Assembly (NCBI GenBank): GCA_026702755.1
Contig: JAPPBX010000031.1
Location: 84,227 to 148,226, forward strand
Length of the DNA stretch: 64,000 nt
Source: Candidatus Poribacteria bacterium
Lineage (GTDB): Bacteria > Poribacteria > WGA-4E > WGA-3G
Direction: 5' to 3'
This document shows, one piece after another, positions 24,990 to 33,308 of the stretch (within the stretch, counting starts at the first letter, position 1; every line of letters starts with the position of its first letter). A program made the position numbers and the translations under genes. The notes under the pieces are model-generated. The model was not told where the DNA came from and searched no databases. It saw only the letters and a program-made list of their open reading frames with translations.

Positions 24990-26248
24990 ACCCTATCCTC
25001 CTGCAATTCTTTCTCAATTTTTCGCAGGAGCTGCTCATGATCTTCAGAAAGTATCATACTTGCTCTACCGCCAAAGGGCAGTTCAGTAATGACGGTAGTT
25101 AGTTTATCCAATTCTGCTTGCTCCTTAGCCGACAGGTCCGCTTTGTCTCGGAGAGTCCGGTATCGATTCTTCATGTCCTCAACCGATTTTGACTCATCGG
25201 TATCTAACCCGAACGCGGGAGACATTACCAGTTGGTGTAAAAGGAGCGTGTTAGGGGCACCGGAAAATGGATAGAGGCGAATTTTCCCTCTTTCGCGCAT
25301 CAAATAGTGAAGTTCCCCTTCACCTGCCTGTTGCGCGGCCATGGGCGAGTGCGTCGTTGCAACGAACTGAAAATTCGGTAACCATTTGTCAAGAAGTGAT
25401 AATAGTTGGCGTTGCCGCTTTGGATGGAGATGCAGGTCAATCTCATCAATGAGGAGGAGTCCCTTTGCGGTAAGCGGTTTTTCCTGTGAATCACCAGAGA
25501 CTTCTGAAACTTGGAACAACAAGTCGCCTATCCAAGCTGCCATTGCGAGATACCCGTCGCTGAGACAATGTAACGGCACAATACCATCTGGAGTATCAAA
25601 CAGTAAGTGCCCCTTCTGTTTATCAATGCTGTGAAACTTTATCTTCGGTAGTAGCTTGCTGAGTACCTTTCGGACGGTTTCCAATGCAGTGCCGTTTCCT
25701 CTGTAGTCGAGGTCCATTGCCCAAGAATCGATCGATTTGGTGGTCGCATTAGGGTCGAATAGGGTAGCGACGCGTTGTGCTCTTTTGTTTGTGAATTCCG
25801 ATGTCTTTGTTCTTCGACTGTTTGCTGTATTGAGATGGCGGGACGCACCGAAACCGAGAACAAAGTAGTCCTCCTTTTTCCCTTTGAGTGCCTTATCAAG
25901 CCAGGCGAGACTCTGTTCGTTTTTCTTGATGACATCAGTGCGGGTATCTTCGGGCGCGATCTGTAAGCGAATCTCGCGTTCCTCTCCTTCCGTTGTAACC
26001 AAAACGGCAGAGATTTCACATCCGCGCGTTTCGGACCGGACCCAGTCGGAGGGTTCTCCTAACAGATCCGTTATCGCGTCACTACCCCCAGTTATCAAGG
26101 CAATAACTTTCAGAAGTGTACTCTTACCCATGCCATTTTCAGCCAGCAAGAGGGTCCACTTGCGGGTGCCGCCATTCTCGTCTTCAAATGGTAGAGCAAT
26201 ATCAGAAAAACATTTGACATTGTTCAAACGGATTGATTTGAGAAACAT
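24986..26248 (-). CDS. AAA/SMC-like ATPase resembling Septu PtuA
   Basis: 420 aa. Walker A AENGMGKST is at residues 36-44. An ABC-type signature-like LSDGYLAMAAW precedes Walker B GLLLIDEIDLHLHPKRQ and the H-loop ATTHSPMAAQQ. This is the overcoming-lysogenisation/RecF-like (AAA_15/AAA_21) class without a TOPRIM nuclease. The immediate coupling to an HNH gene by a 4-base overlap makes PtuA the best comparison; PtuA is often somewhat longer. The start is five bases after the helicase stop, with AAGAGGG as ribosome-binding site. The ATPase probably senses infection and gates the nuclease. Its position inside a helicase-methylase operon is not the usual Septu context. Confidence 0.82.
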   Translation of the reverse strand: MFLKSIRLNNVKCFSDIALPFEDENGGTRKWTLLLAENGMGKSTLLKVIALITGGSDAITDLLGEPSDWVRSETRGCEISAVLVTTEGEEREIRLQIAPEDTRTDVIKKNEQSLAWLDKALKGKKEDYFVLGFGASRHLNTANSRRTKTSEFTNKRAQRVATLFDPNATTKSIDSWAMDLDYRGNGTALETVRKVLSKLLPKIKFHSIDKQKGHLLFDTPDGIVPLHCLSDGYLAMAAWIGDLLFQVSEVSGDSQEKPLTAKGLLLIDEIDLHLHPKRQRQLLSLLDKWLPNFQFVATTHSPMAAQQAGEGELHYLMRERGKIRLYPFSGAPNTLLLHQLVMSPAFGLDTDESKSVEDMKNRYRTLRDKADLSAKEQAELDKLTTVITELPFGGRASMILSEDHEQLLRKIEKELQEDRV

Positions 26249-26253
26249 TTAAT

Positions 26254-29200
26254 CTACCCTCTTATGGTTGGATTGACGTTTGAATTGAATGCCTCTATAT
26301 CCGAGTTTCTCATGATGTCACCGGCATTGATCCGTATGCTTCCTGTGGCCTTTTCGGTCAGAGTTTCAAAAGGATCTTGGCATCGGTGTAACTGTGGTTC
26401 AGTATCACAATGATAGACCACATAGAGCCAGTACCGATCGCGATGATTCATGGCTTGCCTCCATTCGTTTGCTGTCAATTCAACACCCGCAATTCCTGTA
26501 CGTCCTTTGACTTCAATATAACGTACCTCACCGTTTGAGTGTCTGGATTGTAAGTCAAACCCTTTTTTGAGGCTCGGATTAGAGACATCTTTGACTTCAG
26601 CACCACGCTTGCGTTCATGTTCTATAGCAGTCTTGATAGCGATAGCCTCGGCATCTCGTAGTGTCTTTGTCGGGAATTCTTCAGTTGGAGATTCAGTAAC
26701 AAAGGCACGAACATAGACAACTACGGGACCTAATTGAGTATTTTCAATTTCCTCAGTAAGACTTGCCACTGCTTGTTCACGTTTCGTAGGAAGGGCATTG
26801 AGTTCGTTCTCACAGTTGTTCAGTTTCGTCTGCGCTGCCGGTACGCTTTTAGCAACAGCCTCTCTGAGGTCGCGTCGTTGTTCAAGAAGTTCTGCTTTCC
26901 GCAAGTTAGATGAAACCTGAATTTGCCTCTTTTTGTTTTCCAACTCAAGATGGAGCGCATCTCGGATGTGAGAAAGCTTTGGATTTCCGATGTTTTCACA
27001 GACGGAATTTTCAATAGGTTGCATTTCGTCAGCGCGGTTAATCCATTCAGCGGACAAAGTTGCAGGTATGCTGTGTTGTTCTGCCCGTGGCATCAGGGTC
27101 AACAAGAGATGCGCGGGTGTTTCTTCACATCGTCCATCCGCAAAACGTTTGATTCCGACAAGCATTTCATCAAGAACCTGAGGTCTGTCATCCGTTTGCC
27201 GTATCACAGGTATTCTCGCCAAATAGAACAGATACGGTTCATCCGCTTGTGGATCGAAATAGACTGCCCCGCGCTCACCTTCAATGTCGAATTTTTCCAA
27301 AAAGCAGAAGCGAATTGCATCAAAAATTGGTTCACCAGGGTGCAGAAAAATAGCCTCTGGTTTTTCAGATCCAACAGGCAGTGCGAGTTCACGTGAGAAT
27401 GTTAACCGATCGCGTAACTGAGATGGATATCCATCAATGGCACTTTGAACAGACACAGGGCAACGGGATAACTTAAAAATTGTCTCAATATCACCGTTAA
27501 CTCGATAACCAAGTAGTGGTGCAGCGTCTTCAAAGAAACTACGGACATAAGCGGGCAACATACGTAGCGTTTCGGCGGATTCTCTTTGATTTTGGACATT
27601 TCCGAGTAAACGTTTGACTTCGCTACTAACAACCGATCTCTGCCGTCCTTCAAGCTGCTTTTGTATATTTTCCGATGTAAATTGTGTGTTGATCGTCTGG
27701 ATTGAGGCATCGGTTTGATTTTCCACAATGGCTTTCGTGATAAGTTCCTTCAAAGAGACTTGACTGAACTGTTGCCCAATGACATCAAAGACCTTATCAT
27801 CATCCAATTCTTCGCGCATGTTTTGCATCTTTTCCAGCAGCACTTTCAGCACGCGGCCTTCGCGCGTATCTTCAGCAACGAGATTTAGCAAAACTACCTT
27901 GCGTGTCTGCTTGTATCTGTGAATTCGCCCCATGCGTTGTTCAAGTCTAGCAGGATTCCACGGAATATCGTAGTTCACCATGAGCCAACAGAATTGAAGG
28001 TTGATACCTTCCCCAGCAGCATCGGTTGCGACAAGATATTGTGCACCCTTCGGGTCACGAAAGAACTCGACTTGTTTCTCACGTTCGCTATATCTCATAC
28101 CACCGTGGATTTGGGCAACTTTTCCGGTAAAGCCCAATGCCTCTAAACGTTCAATGATAAAATTCATCGTGTCGCGATGCTCAGTGAAAATAAGAACTTT
28201 CTCGTCTGGATATTCCGTTAATGCCTCCCATAGATTCTCAAACTTGCTTTCAGATCTCAGGTTGTAAACTTTTCTTGCCAATTCAACCAAGTTTTCAACA
28301 TGATCAACTTCAGTTTCAAGATCAACAATTGAACGTGCAGCAGTTGCGCGCTCAAAATCCTCATCGACTTGTTCTGCCTCTTCCTTTCCGTCAACAGGCT
28401 CTTCCTCATCGCCCGTCTTTTCTTCTCTGATATCCGCATCCGAAAGTTTCGCTTGTGCTTTTTCCAGTTCCTCTGTTGACAACCTTCCATCTTTGAGATT
28501 ACGAAGCGTGATTTGGAGTTTTTCTGCACGTCTGATAAGACTCCGCAGCAGCGCAAAAGTTGAACTGGCAAGCCGTCTTTGTAAAATCATCATTGCCATT
28601 TTTGCTGCACTTCGGTTGTATTGACCAGCCAGATCGAAATATTTTTCACAATATGCTGTGACGGCATCATAGAGTGATTGCTCGCTTATCTCTCCTTGCT
28701 TGAGTGGATAGGCGATGGTTTGACTCCGCCGCGGCGGGTAGATAGGTTTCTCATCAAAGGTGATCATCTCCTCCTTCATACGTCGGAGTAGATGTTTAGA
28801 CTTCTCTTCGTCAGTCAACCGAGTAAAGGCATTTTGTGCTGCGAGGTGCTCAGGTAAAAGTAGCCGCCATAAGAAATAGTAAGCGTCATCTTTTCCCATA
28901 TGCGGTGTTGCGGTGAGCAACAACAGATTCTTCTGTTGATCAGCGATTCGCTCAGCAAGTTCATACCGCTTTGATTTTTCTATTGTTCCATCCGCCTCGT
29001 ATCGTGCAGAGAGTTTATGTGCTTCGTCAAAAACGACCAGATCATAGGGTTGTGCTTCAAGCAGATAGTCCTGCATTCGATCCTTCCGTAAGGTATCAAG
29101 GCTAATAATGGCTAAGCGATTTTCAGGATTAGTAAAGGGATTGGTATCTGCTGCATCAGCACTGGACAGAATGCGAAATTGGAGTCGAAAACAGACTCGC

Positions 29201-29718
29201 AATTCGCGTTCCCAGTTCCCAATCAGTCCCGCTGGTGGTACAACGAGCACACGTTCCACTTGCCGCCGGAGTAACGCTTCTTGGATATAGAGTCCTGTCA
29301 TGATCGTTTTTCCGGCACCGGCATCGTCAGCCAATAGGAATCGCAAAGGATTATGCTTCAATAGGTGTTCATAAACGGCAATGAATTGGTGTGGCAGCGG
29401 ATCAATCAACGACGTTTCAGTCGCAAAGATTGGGTTAAACAGATAGGCGTGTTGAAGCCTATGTGCTTCAGCAACAAGTCTCACCAGATTGGCATCTGCG
29501 CGAAAAGCGTCCGATACAAACTCAAAACGGGACTGCAGTTGTTCAATAGAGCAGGTAAGCGGTTGGTCATCGTTTTCAAAAAAGAGTTGGACAAACGTAT
29601 CGTGTGACTCAACTCGACGGATTACCCTTTCCTTGTTCTGGTACGTGTCAATCAGCAATATACCAGGATGGAGATCACGTATATGGATTACGTCTGTTTG
29701 CTGTGCTACGGAACTCAT
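26254..29718 (-). CDS. SNF2-family helicase with C-terminal DUF3883 nuclease-like domain
   Basis: 1154 aa. Helicase motif I is DDAGAGKT (131-138), motif II DEAH (231-234), motif III TATPH (269-273), motif V ATDAAGEGIN (564-573) and motif VI QRMGRIHR (594-601). An acidic insert (about residues 430-460) separates the two RecA lobes. The C-terminus is DUF3883: GFDLQS (Asp1055) and YIEVKG (Glu1069-Lys1071) form a PD-(D/E)XK-like pattern, followed by TANEWRQA. DISARM DrmD is a related SNF2-type helicase, but drmA, drmB and drmC are absent. It probably translocates on invading DNA as the sensor or motor. It is the first gene of the operon; a candidate promoter with operator-like repeat lies about 50-80 bases upstream. 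Confidence 0.88.
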   Translation of the reverse strand: MSSVAQQTDVIHIRDLHPGILLIDTYQNKERVIRRVESHDTFVQLFFENDDQPLTCSIEQLQSRFEFVSDAFRADANLVRLVAEAHRLQHAYLFNPIFATETSLIDPLPHQFIAVYEHLLKHNPLRFLLADDAGAGKTIMTGLYIQEALLRRQVERVLVVPPAGLIGNWERELRVCFRLQFRILSSADAADTNPFTNPENRLAIISLDTLRKDRMQDYLLEAQPYDLVVFDEAHKLSARYEADGTIEKSKRYELAERIADQQKNLLLLTATPHMGKDDAYYFLWRLLLPEHLAAQNAFTRLTDEEKSKHLLRRMKEEMITFDEKPIYPPRRSQTIAYPLKQGEISEQSLYDAVTAYCEKYFDLAGQYNRSAAKMAMMILQRRLASSTFALLRSLIRRAEKLQITLRNLKDGRLSTEELEKAQAKLSDADIREEKTGDEEEPVDGKEEAEQVDEDFERATAARSIVDLETEVDHVENLVELARKVYNLRSESKFENLWEALTEYPDEKVLIFTEHRDTMNFIIERLEALGFTGKVAQIHGGMRYSEREKQVEFFRDPKGAQYLVATDAAGEGINLQFCWLMVNYDIPWNPARLEQRMGRIHRYKQTRKVVLLNLVAEDTREGRVLKVLLEKMQNMREELDDDKVFDVIGQQFSQVSLKELITKAIVENQTDASIQTINTQFTSENIQKQLEGRQRSVVSSEVKRLLGNVQNQRESAETLRMLPAYVRSFFEDAAPLLGYRVNGDIETIFKLSRCPVSVQSAIDGYPSQLRDRLTFSRELALPVGSEKPEAIFLHPGEPIFDAIRFCFLEKFDIEGERGAVYFDPQADEPYLFYLARIPVIRQTDDRPQVLDEMLVGIKRFADGRCEETPAHLLLTLMPRAEQHSIPATLSAEWINRADEMQPIENSVCENIGNPKLSHIRDALHLELENKKRQIQVSSNLRKAELLEQRRDLREAVAKSVPAAQTKLNNCENELNALPTKREQAVASLTEEIENTQLGPVVVYVRAFVTESPTEEFPTKTLRDAEAIAIKTAIEHERKRGAEVKDVSNPSLKKGFDLQSRHSNGEVRYIEVKGRTGIAGVELTANEWRQAMNHRDRYWLYVVYHCDTEPQLHRCQDPFETLTEKATGSIRINAGDIMRNSDIEAFNSNVNPTIRG

Positions 29719-29762
29719 TTCTACCGTCTGAAAATGCCTTGTACTTTAGATTAGAAAATCAA

Positions 29763-29801
29763 TAGTAGCATATAGTCTACTACATCTGCCCATTTTTTCA
29801 A
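29763..29801 (-). promoter_or_regulatory. Candidate promoter and operator palindrome of the defence operon
   Basis: On the minus strand TTGAAA (29796-29801) and TAGACT (29774-29779) are 16 bases apart. An inverted repeat TAGTAG-N8-CTACTA (29763-29782) covers the -10 hexamer. A repressor or the system's own product could bind there; no dedicated regulator gene is seen. The remaining DNA of the 331-base gap (29719-30049) holds the hairpin at 29942 and no gene I can support. Confidence 0.4.
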
Positions 29802-29941
29802 ATAAAATTTTGAAGCAATCAGGATTATTTGGTTTTAAAAATGCCGCCCTTATAGGGCTAAAGAGGGCAGAATGCTTTTCTATACAAATGCCGTCCCTAA
29901 TGAAGATTAAGAATTTAATCGGGTAATTTTTTCCGATGCCC

Positions 29942-29975
29942 GGTGCGGTTACAAACCGCACCTACCGGGTCTGAG
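29942..29975. repeat. GC-rich hairpin, near-identical to the one at 6239
   Basis: GGTGCGGTT (29942-29950) and AACCGCACC (29954-29962) flank ACA, followed by TACCGGGTCTGAGGG. The copy at 6239 differs mainly in the loop and in a few flank bases. It sits between the defence operon and the aminopeptidase gene. Confidence 0.65.
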
Positions 29976-30049
29976 GGAACATAGAATTACCCAAATATTT
30001 TATTAAACTTCATATGGGACTAAAGAACGGAAAACTACACAGCATGCCC

Positions 30050-31357
30050 CTACCACTTTGTCGAGTTTATAAGGTCTTCGACTTCGTCAATCTCTTTTGG
30101 AACGCCGCTTGTTAGGACCTCACAACCCGTCTCAGTGACGAGGATATCGTCCTCTATGCGGACACCAATACCTAAGTAGACTGGTGGGACCTTCCCTCTA
30201 TCTTCAGCAACATAAAGTCCCGGCTCAATCGTCATCACCATCCCCGGTTGGAAGGTTTTGAAATCACCGCTCGATTCGTGGACACAATTGACATCGTGTA
30301 CATCTAAACCGAGCATGTGTCCGACTCGGTACATGTAAAACTTTCGGTACTTCTCTTTCTCTATCAATTGCTTGGCTTTTCCCTTGAGCAGACCGAGACT
30401 GAGCATACCCTCTGTCAATAACTCAATTGATTTTTGGTGCGGTTCGTCAATAGAAACACCCGGACGGATACAATCAATAATGGCATAATGTGCTTCAAGG
30501 ACAAGCTGATAGATTTCTCGCTGTGCGTCAGTGAAGGTGCCATTTGCGGGGAAGGTGCGGGTTACATCGCCGGAGTATCGTTCGTATTCTGCGCCTGCGT
30601 CAATAAGTACGAGCGTGTTGTCTTCAATTCGGCAGTCATTCGTTGTATAGTGGAGTGTCGTCGCGTTTCCGCCACTCGCAACAATAGTAGGAAAGGCTGG
30701 ACCGTTCGCGCCGTTCATACGGAACGTGGAATCAACGAGAGCCTCCAACTCGTATTCATACAGCCCTGGTCGAACCACCTTCATTGCCGCAACGTGACCA
30801 GCGACTGTAATCTCCGTCGCCAATCGGAGACGTTGTTGTTCCGTCTCATTTTTGATTAACCGCAGTTCACTGAGAATCGGACTCGGATCAACCAGCGTGT
30901 CAAACCCTTTCCCCGAGCGAATTCGTGACCTGACAGACTGCGTAAAGCGCGCAAGGATTTCTGTGTCAACATCTTGATTGGAACCAAGGGTATAGTAAAG
31001 TCTTTCAGCACCCTGTAGATACTTCCCGATTTTTTCACTGAATTTCTCTATCGAATAGGCTTTATCTGCCCCATAGTGTCTACGAGCATTCTTAACGCCG
31101 ACGCGCTTACCATTCCAGATCTCCGCCTGTCTGTCTTTCGGGCGGACGAAAAGAATATACTGATGCTTCGGATGATCAGGAGCGATAACGCAGATCGACT
31201 CCGGTTCTTCAAACCCTGTTAAGTAATAAAAATTCGGATCCGGACGATAATTATATTCGGTGTCGTGGTTCCACTTTGCCGGGGAGGCACTGGCGAAGAT
31301 AGCAACTCCTCCAGGTCCCATTTTTTTAATAAAGGCTTTGCGATTCTGCTTATGCAA
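30050..31357 (-). CDS. Xaa-Pro aminopeptidase, M24B family (PepP-like)
   Basis: 435 aa, starting with TTG behind AGGAGGAAACGGC. The AMP_N domain is at about residues 1-135 (PNFYYLTGFEEPES). The pita-bread catalytic domain carries the five metal ligands: LIDAGAEYERYSGDVTRTFP supplies two Asp, GHMLGLDVHDV the His, TIEPGLYV one Glu and GVRIEDDILVT the other. It removes N-terminal residues preceding proline, using two Mn ions, in the cytosol. The upstream aspartoacylase-like gene ends 32 bases before, so they may be co-transcribed. Given the peptide importer at 6-14 kb, it could take part in peptide use, though that is inference. Confidence 0.92.
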   Translation of the reverse strand: MHKQNRKAFIKKMGPGGVAIFASASPAKWNHDTEYNYRPDPNFYYLTGFEEPESICVIAPDHPKHQYILFVRPKDRQAEIWNGKRVGVKNARRHYGADKAYSIEKFSEKIGKYLQGAERLYYTLGSNQDVDTEILARFTQSVRSRIRSGKGFDTLVDPSPILSELRLIKNETEQQRLRLATEITVAGHVAAMKVVRPGLYEYELEALVDSTFRMNGANGPAFPTIVASGGNATTLHYTTNDCRIEDNTLVLIDAGAEYERYSGDVTRTFPANGTFTDAQREIYQLVLEAHYAIIDCIRPGVSIDEPHQKSIELLTEGMLSLGLLKGKAKQLIEKEKYRKFYMYRVGHMLGLDVHDVNCVHESSGDFKTFQPGMVMTIEPGLYVAEDRGKVPPVYLGIGVRIEDDILVTETGCEVLTSGVPKEIDEVEDLINSTKW

Positions 31358-31389
31358 GCCGTTTCCTCCTTATAAAGATCAAGCGATTG

Positions 31390-32376
31390 TTAGAGATACT
31401 CAATGGGTGTCCCGATTTTTCCGATGATGCCACCGCTCGCTACCATTGGATAGACGGGCTTTGCCCAGAAAATACCATCGACTGGGGCACGGACGGATTC
31501 TCGGACATTGCCGAACACATCACAGATGTCAGCAACATGTTGATACATCGCAAGTTGCTCATACAACTCCGCTTTGTAATAAACAAACCCACCTTCATTG
31601 CTGAGGAGCGGCACGAATTTCTTAACAACGATTTGCCGTTCAGGAATCTGCGGTGTCCCAGAAATGAATTTATAGTATTGCAGGACATTGAACACACCGC
31701 GCACGCCTTTTTCGATGCTCTCCACATCCCATCCGTGGGTCCCTCCCAATTCGGGATCGATGGTGGGAATGCCGATCTCTGGTGCTGCTTGTGCAAGTTG
31801 TCCCTCCGGTCCCTTCTGATTGAGAATATGTCCTATGCCGAAAACACGGGCGAGTTCAAGGCAGTCATTATGTAGGGCATGCTTTTCGTCAACACGGACA
31901 CGCACCTCATCAATCATCGGGTGTACACCGCCTTGGTGTAGGTCGAGGCAGTAATCGACTTGCTTAATAGCGCGCTGAAATAGATGATAGGCTATCCGCT
32001 CGCTCGATGTTCCGTCCCGTTTTCCTGGGAAACATCGGTTCATCTTGCGGTTATCCACGGGGTTTAGTGCCTGTTTCGTGTGAAACGCGTAGAAGTTAAC
32101 GAGCGGAACGGCGATAATCCTGCCGTGCAACTGCTCGGGCGTGATCGTGGAGAGCACCTTGTGAATAACAGCAATTCCATTGAGTTCGTCTCCATCACTG
32201 ATCGCTTGGATGTAGAGTGTTTTACCCGGGTACCCCCCGTTGATTAGGACAACAGGCAGCCGGACAGCCGTCCCATCAGGCATGCTGCCGACCTTGATAT
32301 GTCCTTCCATCCGAGTTCCGGGTTCGGCAACCAATTGCCCAACTACCAGTTGACTATGGCGAATCTTATTCCTCAT
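31390..32376 (-). CDS. Succinylglutamate desuccinylase/aspartoacylase-family M14 protein, altered zinc motif
   Basis: About 328 aa from the ATG at 32376; an in-frame ATG at 32412 would add a hydrophobic 12-residue leader with no ribosome-binding site. The family's first zinc motif, usually HGDE or HGNE, reads SDGDELNG here, so the zinc His is replaced by Asp, while the Glu remains. The second His in CLDLHQGG is present. The C-terminal beta domain contains VRAPVDGIFWAKPVYPMVA. Such proteins deacylate small amides or act on carboxylates. With Asp for His the metal site could be weakened or altered. It is upstream of the aminopeptidase on the same strand. Confidence 0.75.
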   Translation of the reverse strand: MRNKIRHSQLVVGQLVAEPGTRMEGHIKVGSMPDGTAVRLPVVLINGGYPGKTLYIQAISDGDELNGIAVIHKVLSTITPEQLHGRIIAVPLVNFYAFHTKQALNPVDNRKMNRCFPGKRDGTSSERIAYHLFQRAIKQVDYCLDLHQGGVHPMIDEVRVRVDEKHALHNDCLELARVFGIGHILNQKGPEGQLAQAAPEIGIPTIDPELGGTHGWDVESIEKGVRGVFNVLQYYKFISGTPQIPERQIVVKKFVPLLSNEGGFVYYKAELYEQLAMYQHVADICDVFGNVRESVRAPVDGIFWAKPVYPMVASGGIIGKIGTPIEYL

Positions 32377-32423
32377 AACGGCTATTTTAGCACAATTGGT
32401 AAAAAGAATCAAAAGTTTTATTG

Positions 32424-32567
32424 GCTATCAGTTTTCAGAGGAATAGTTGTCAGTACTCAGTTGTCAGTTATCAGTTAATAGGTTTTGGAATCATCCCAAT
32501 TCTCTTTCTGAAAACTGAAGGTTTTTCGCAGAAAAACCGAACTAATAACTGATGACTGATAACTATA
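32424..32567. repeat. TTATCAGTT-type palindrome, copy 4, with nested hairpin
   Basis: CAGTTGTCAGTTATCAGTTAA on the left and CTAATAACTGATGACTGATAA on the right, about 60 bases apart. A nested hairpin GGTTTTTC-GCA-GAAAAACC (about 32520-32538) interrupts it, as in the copy at 8594. It separates divergent genes (M14-like protein and rpiA). Confidence 0.65.
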
Positions 32568-32574
32568 TAAAAAC

Positions 32575-32603
32575 TTGATTTCAAGGGGATTTTCTGGTAA
32601 ACT
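32575..32603 (+). promoter_or_regulatory. Possible promoter of rpiA, giving a near-leaderless transcript
   Basis: TTGATT (32575-32580) and TAAACT (32598-32603) are 17 bases apart. The rpiA ATG at 32614 is only about ten bases after the -10, and no Shine-Dalgarno is visible, so translation may be leaderless. Confidence 0.4.
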
Positions 32604-32613
32604 TATACGTATC

Positions 32614-33303
32614 ATGAACACTGAAAACCAAAAGAAAATTGCTGCAGAAAAAGCGACAGAGAGTATCCAGTCGGGCATGGTTGTCGGATTAGGAACGGGT
32701 TCCACCGTCTATTACGCACTCCTGAAACTCGGTGCGATGGTGCGAGAAGGACTTGATATTATCGGTATTCCTACTTCTGAGGGGACCGAGAAAATCGCAT
32801 TAGAACAAAAGATACCACTCACAACGCTCGCGACACACCCTACCATCGATCTGACGATTGACGGTGCCGATGAGGTCGATAAAGACCTCAATCTCATCAA
32901 AGGTGGCGGTGCAGCACTTGTCAGAGAAAAGATTATCGCCAACGCGTCGAAAAAAATACTGATTGTTGTCGATGAAAGCAAGGTGTCGCGTGTCCTCGGC
33001 ACGAAGTTTCCGCTTCCTGTGGAAATTGTACGGTTTGGGTGGGAAGCCACACAGACTGAGGTCAATCGGATTTGTGGAAGGTCAACGTTACGCGTCGCAT
33101 CTACTCAGGACGGCAGGCAAAACCCGCTAATCACCGACAATGGTAACTATATCCTTGACTGCGACTTTGACGGTATTCCCGCGCCAGAAGAGACTGAGCT
33201 GCAGCTAAATAACATTCCGGGTGTAGTGGAGAACGGAATTTTCGTCAACCGTGCTGACAAGATTATTGTTGGTACGTCCTCCGGTATCCAGTATATGGGG
33301 TAA
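32614..33303 (+). CDS. rpiA: Ribose-5-phosphate isomerase A
   Basis: 229 aa from the ATG at 32614, the usual RpiA length. An upstream in-frame ATG at 32575 would add a non-conserved leader. The sugar-phosphate-binding loop GLGTGSTVYYAL (residues about 28-39), the catalytic IDGADEVD and KGGGAALVREKI are all intact. The enzyme interconverts ribose-5-phosphate and ribulose-5-phosphate in the pentose phosphate pathway. The next gene begins five bases after the stop, so an outer-membrane protein of unknown function is co-transcribed, an unexpected neighbour. Confidence 0.95.
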   Translation: MNTENQKKIAAEKATESIQSGMVVGLGTGSTVYYALLKLGAMVREGLDIIGIPTSEGTEKIALEQKIPLTTLATHPTIDLTIDGADEVDKDLNLIKGGGAALVREKIIANASKKILIVVDESKVSRVLGTKFPLPVEIVRFGWEATQTEVNRICGRSTLRVASTQDGRQNPLITDNGNYILDCDFDGIPAPEETELQLNNIPGVVENGIFVNRADKIIVGTSSGIQYMG

Positions 33304-33308
33304 CATTA

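Noticed and set aside
24111..26248. Retron with ATPase-HNH effector
   Set aside because: The HNH family occurs in retrons, but no reverse transcriptase gene or msr/msd-like RNA was seen nearby.
16293..29718. BREX or DISARM system
   Set aside because: No PglZ, BrxC or BrxL for BREX, and no DrmA, DrmB (DUF1998) or DrmC (PLD) for DISARM. Only the SNF2 helicase and an adenine-type methylase are shared in kind.
29746..29961. 71-codon minus-strand reading frame upstream of the defence operon
   Set aside because: It runs through a hairpin repeat and the likely promoter, and has no ribosome-binding site or recognisable protein feature.
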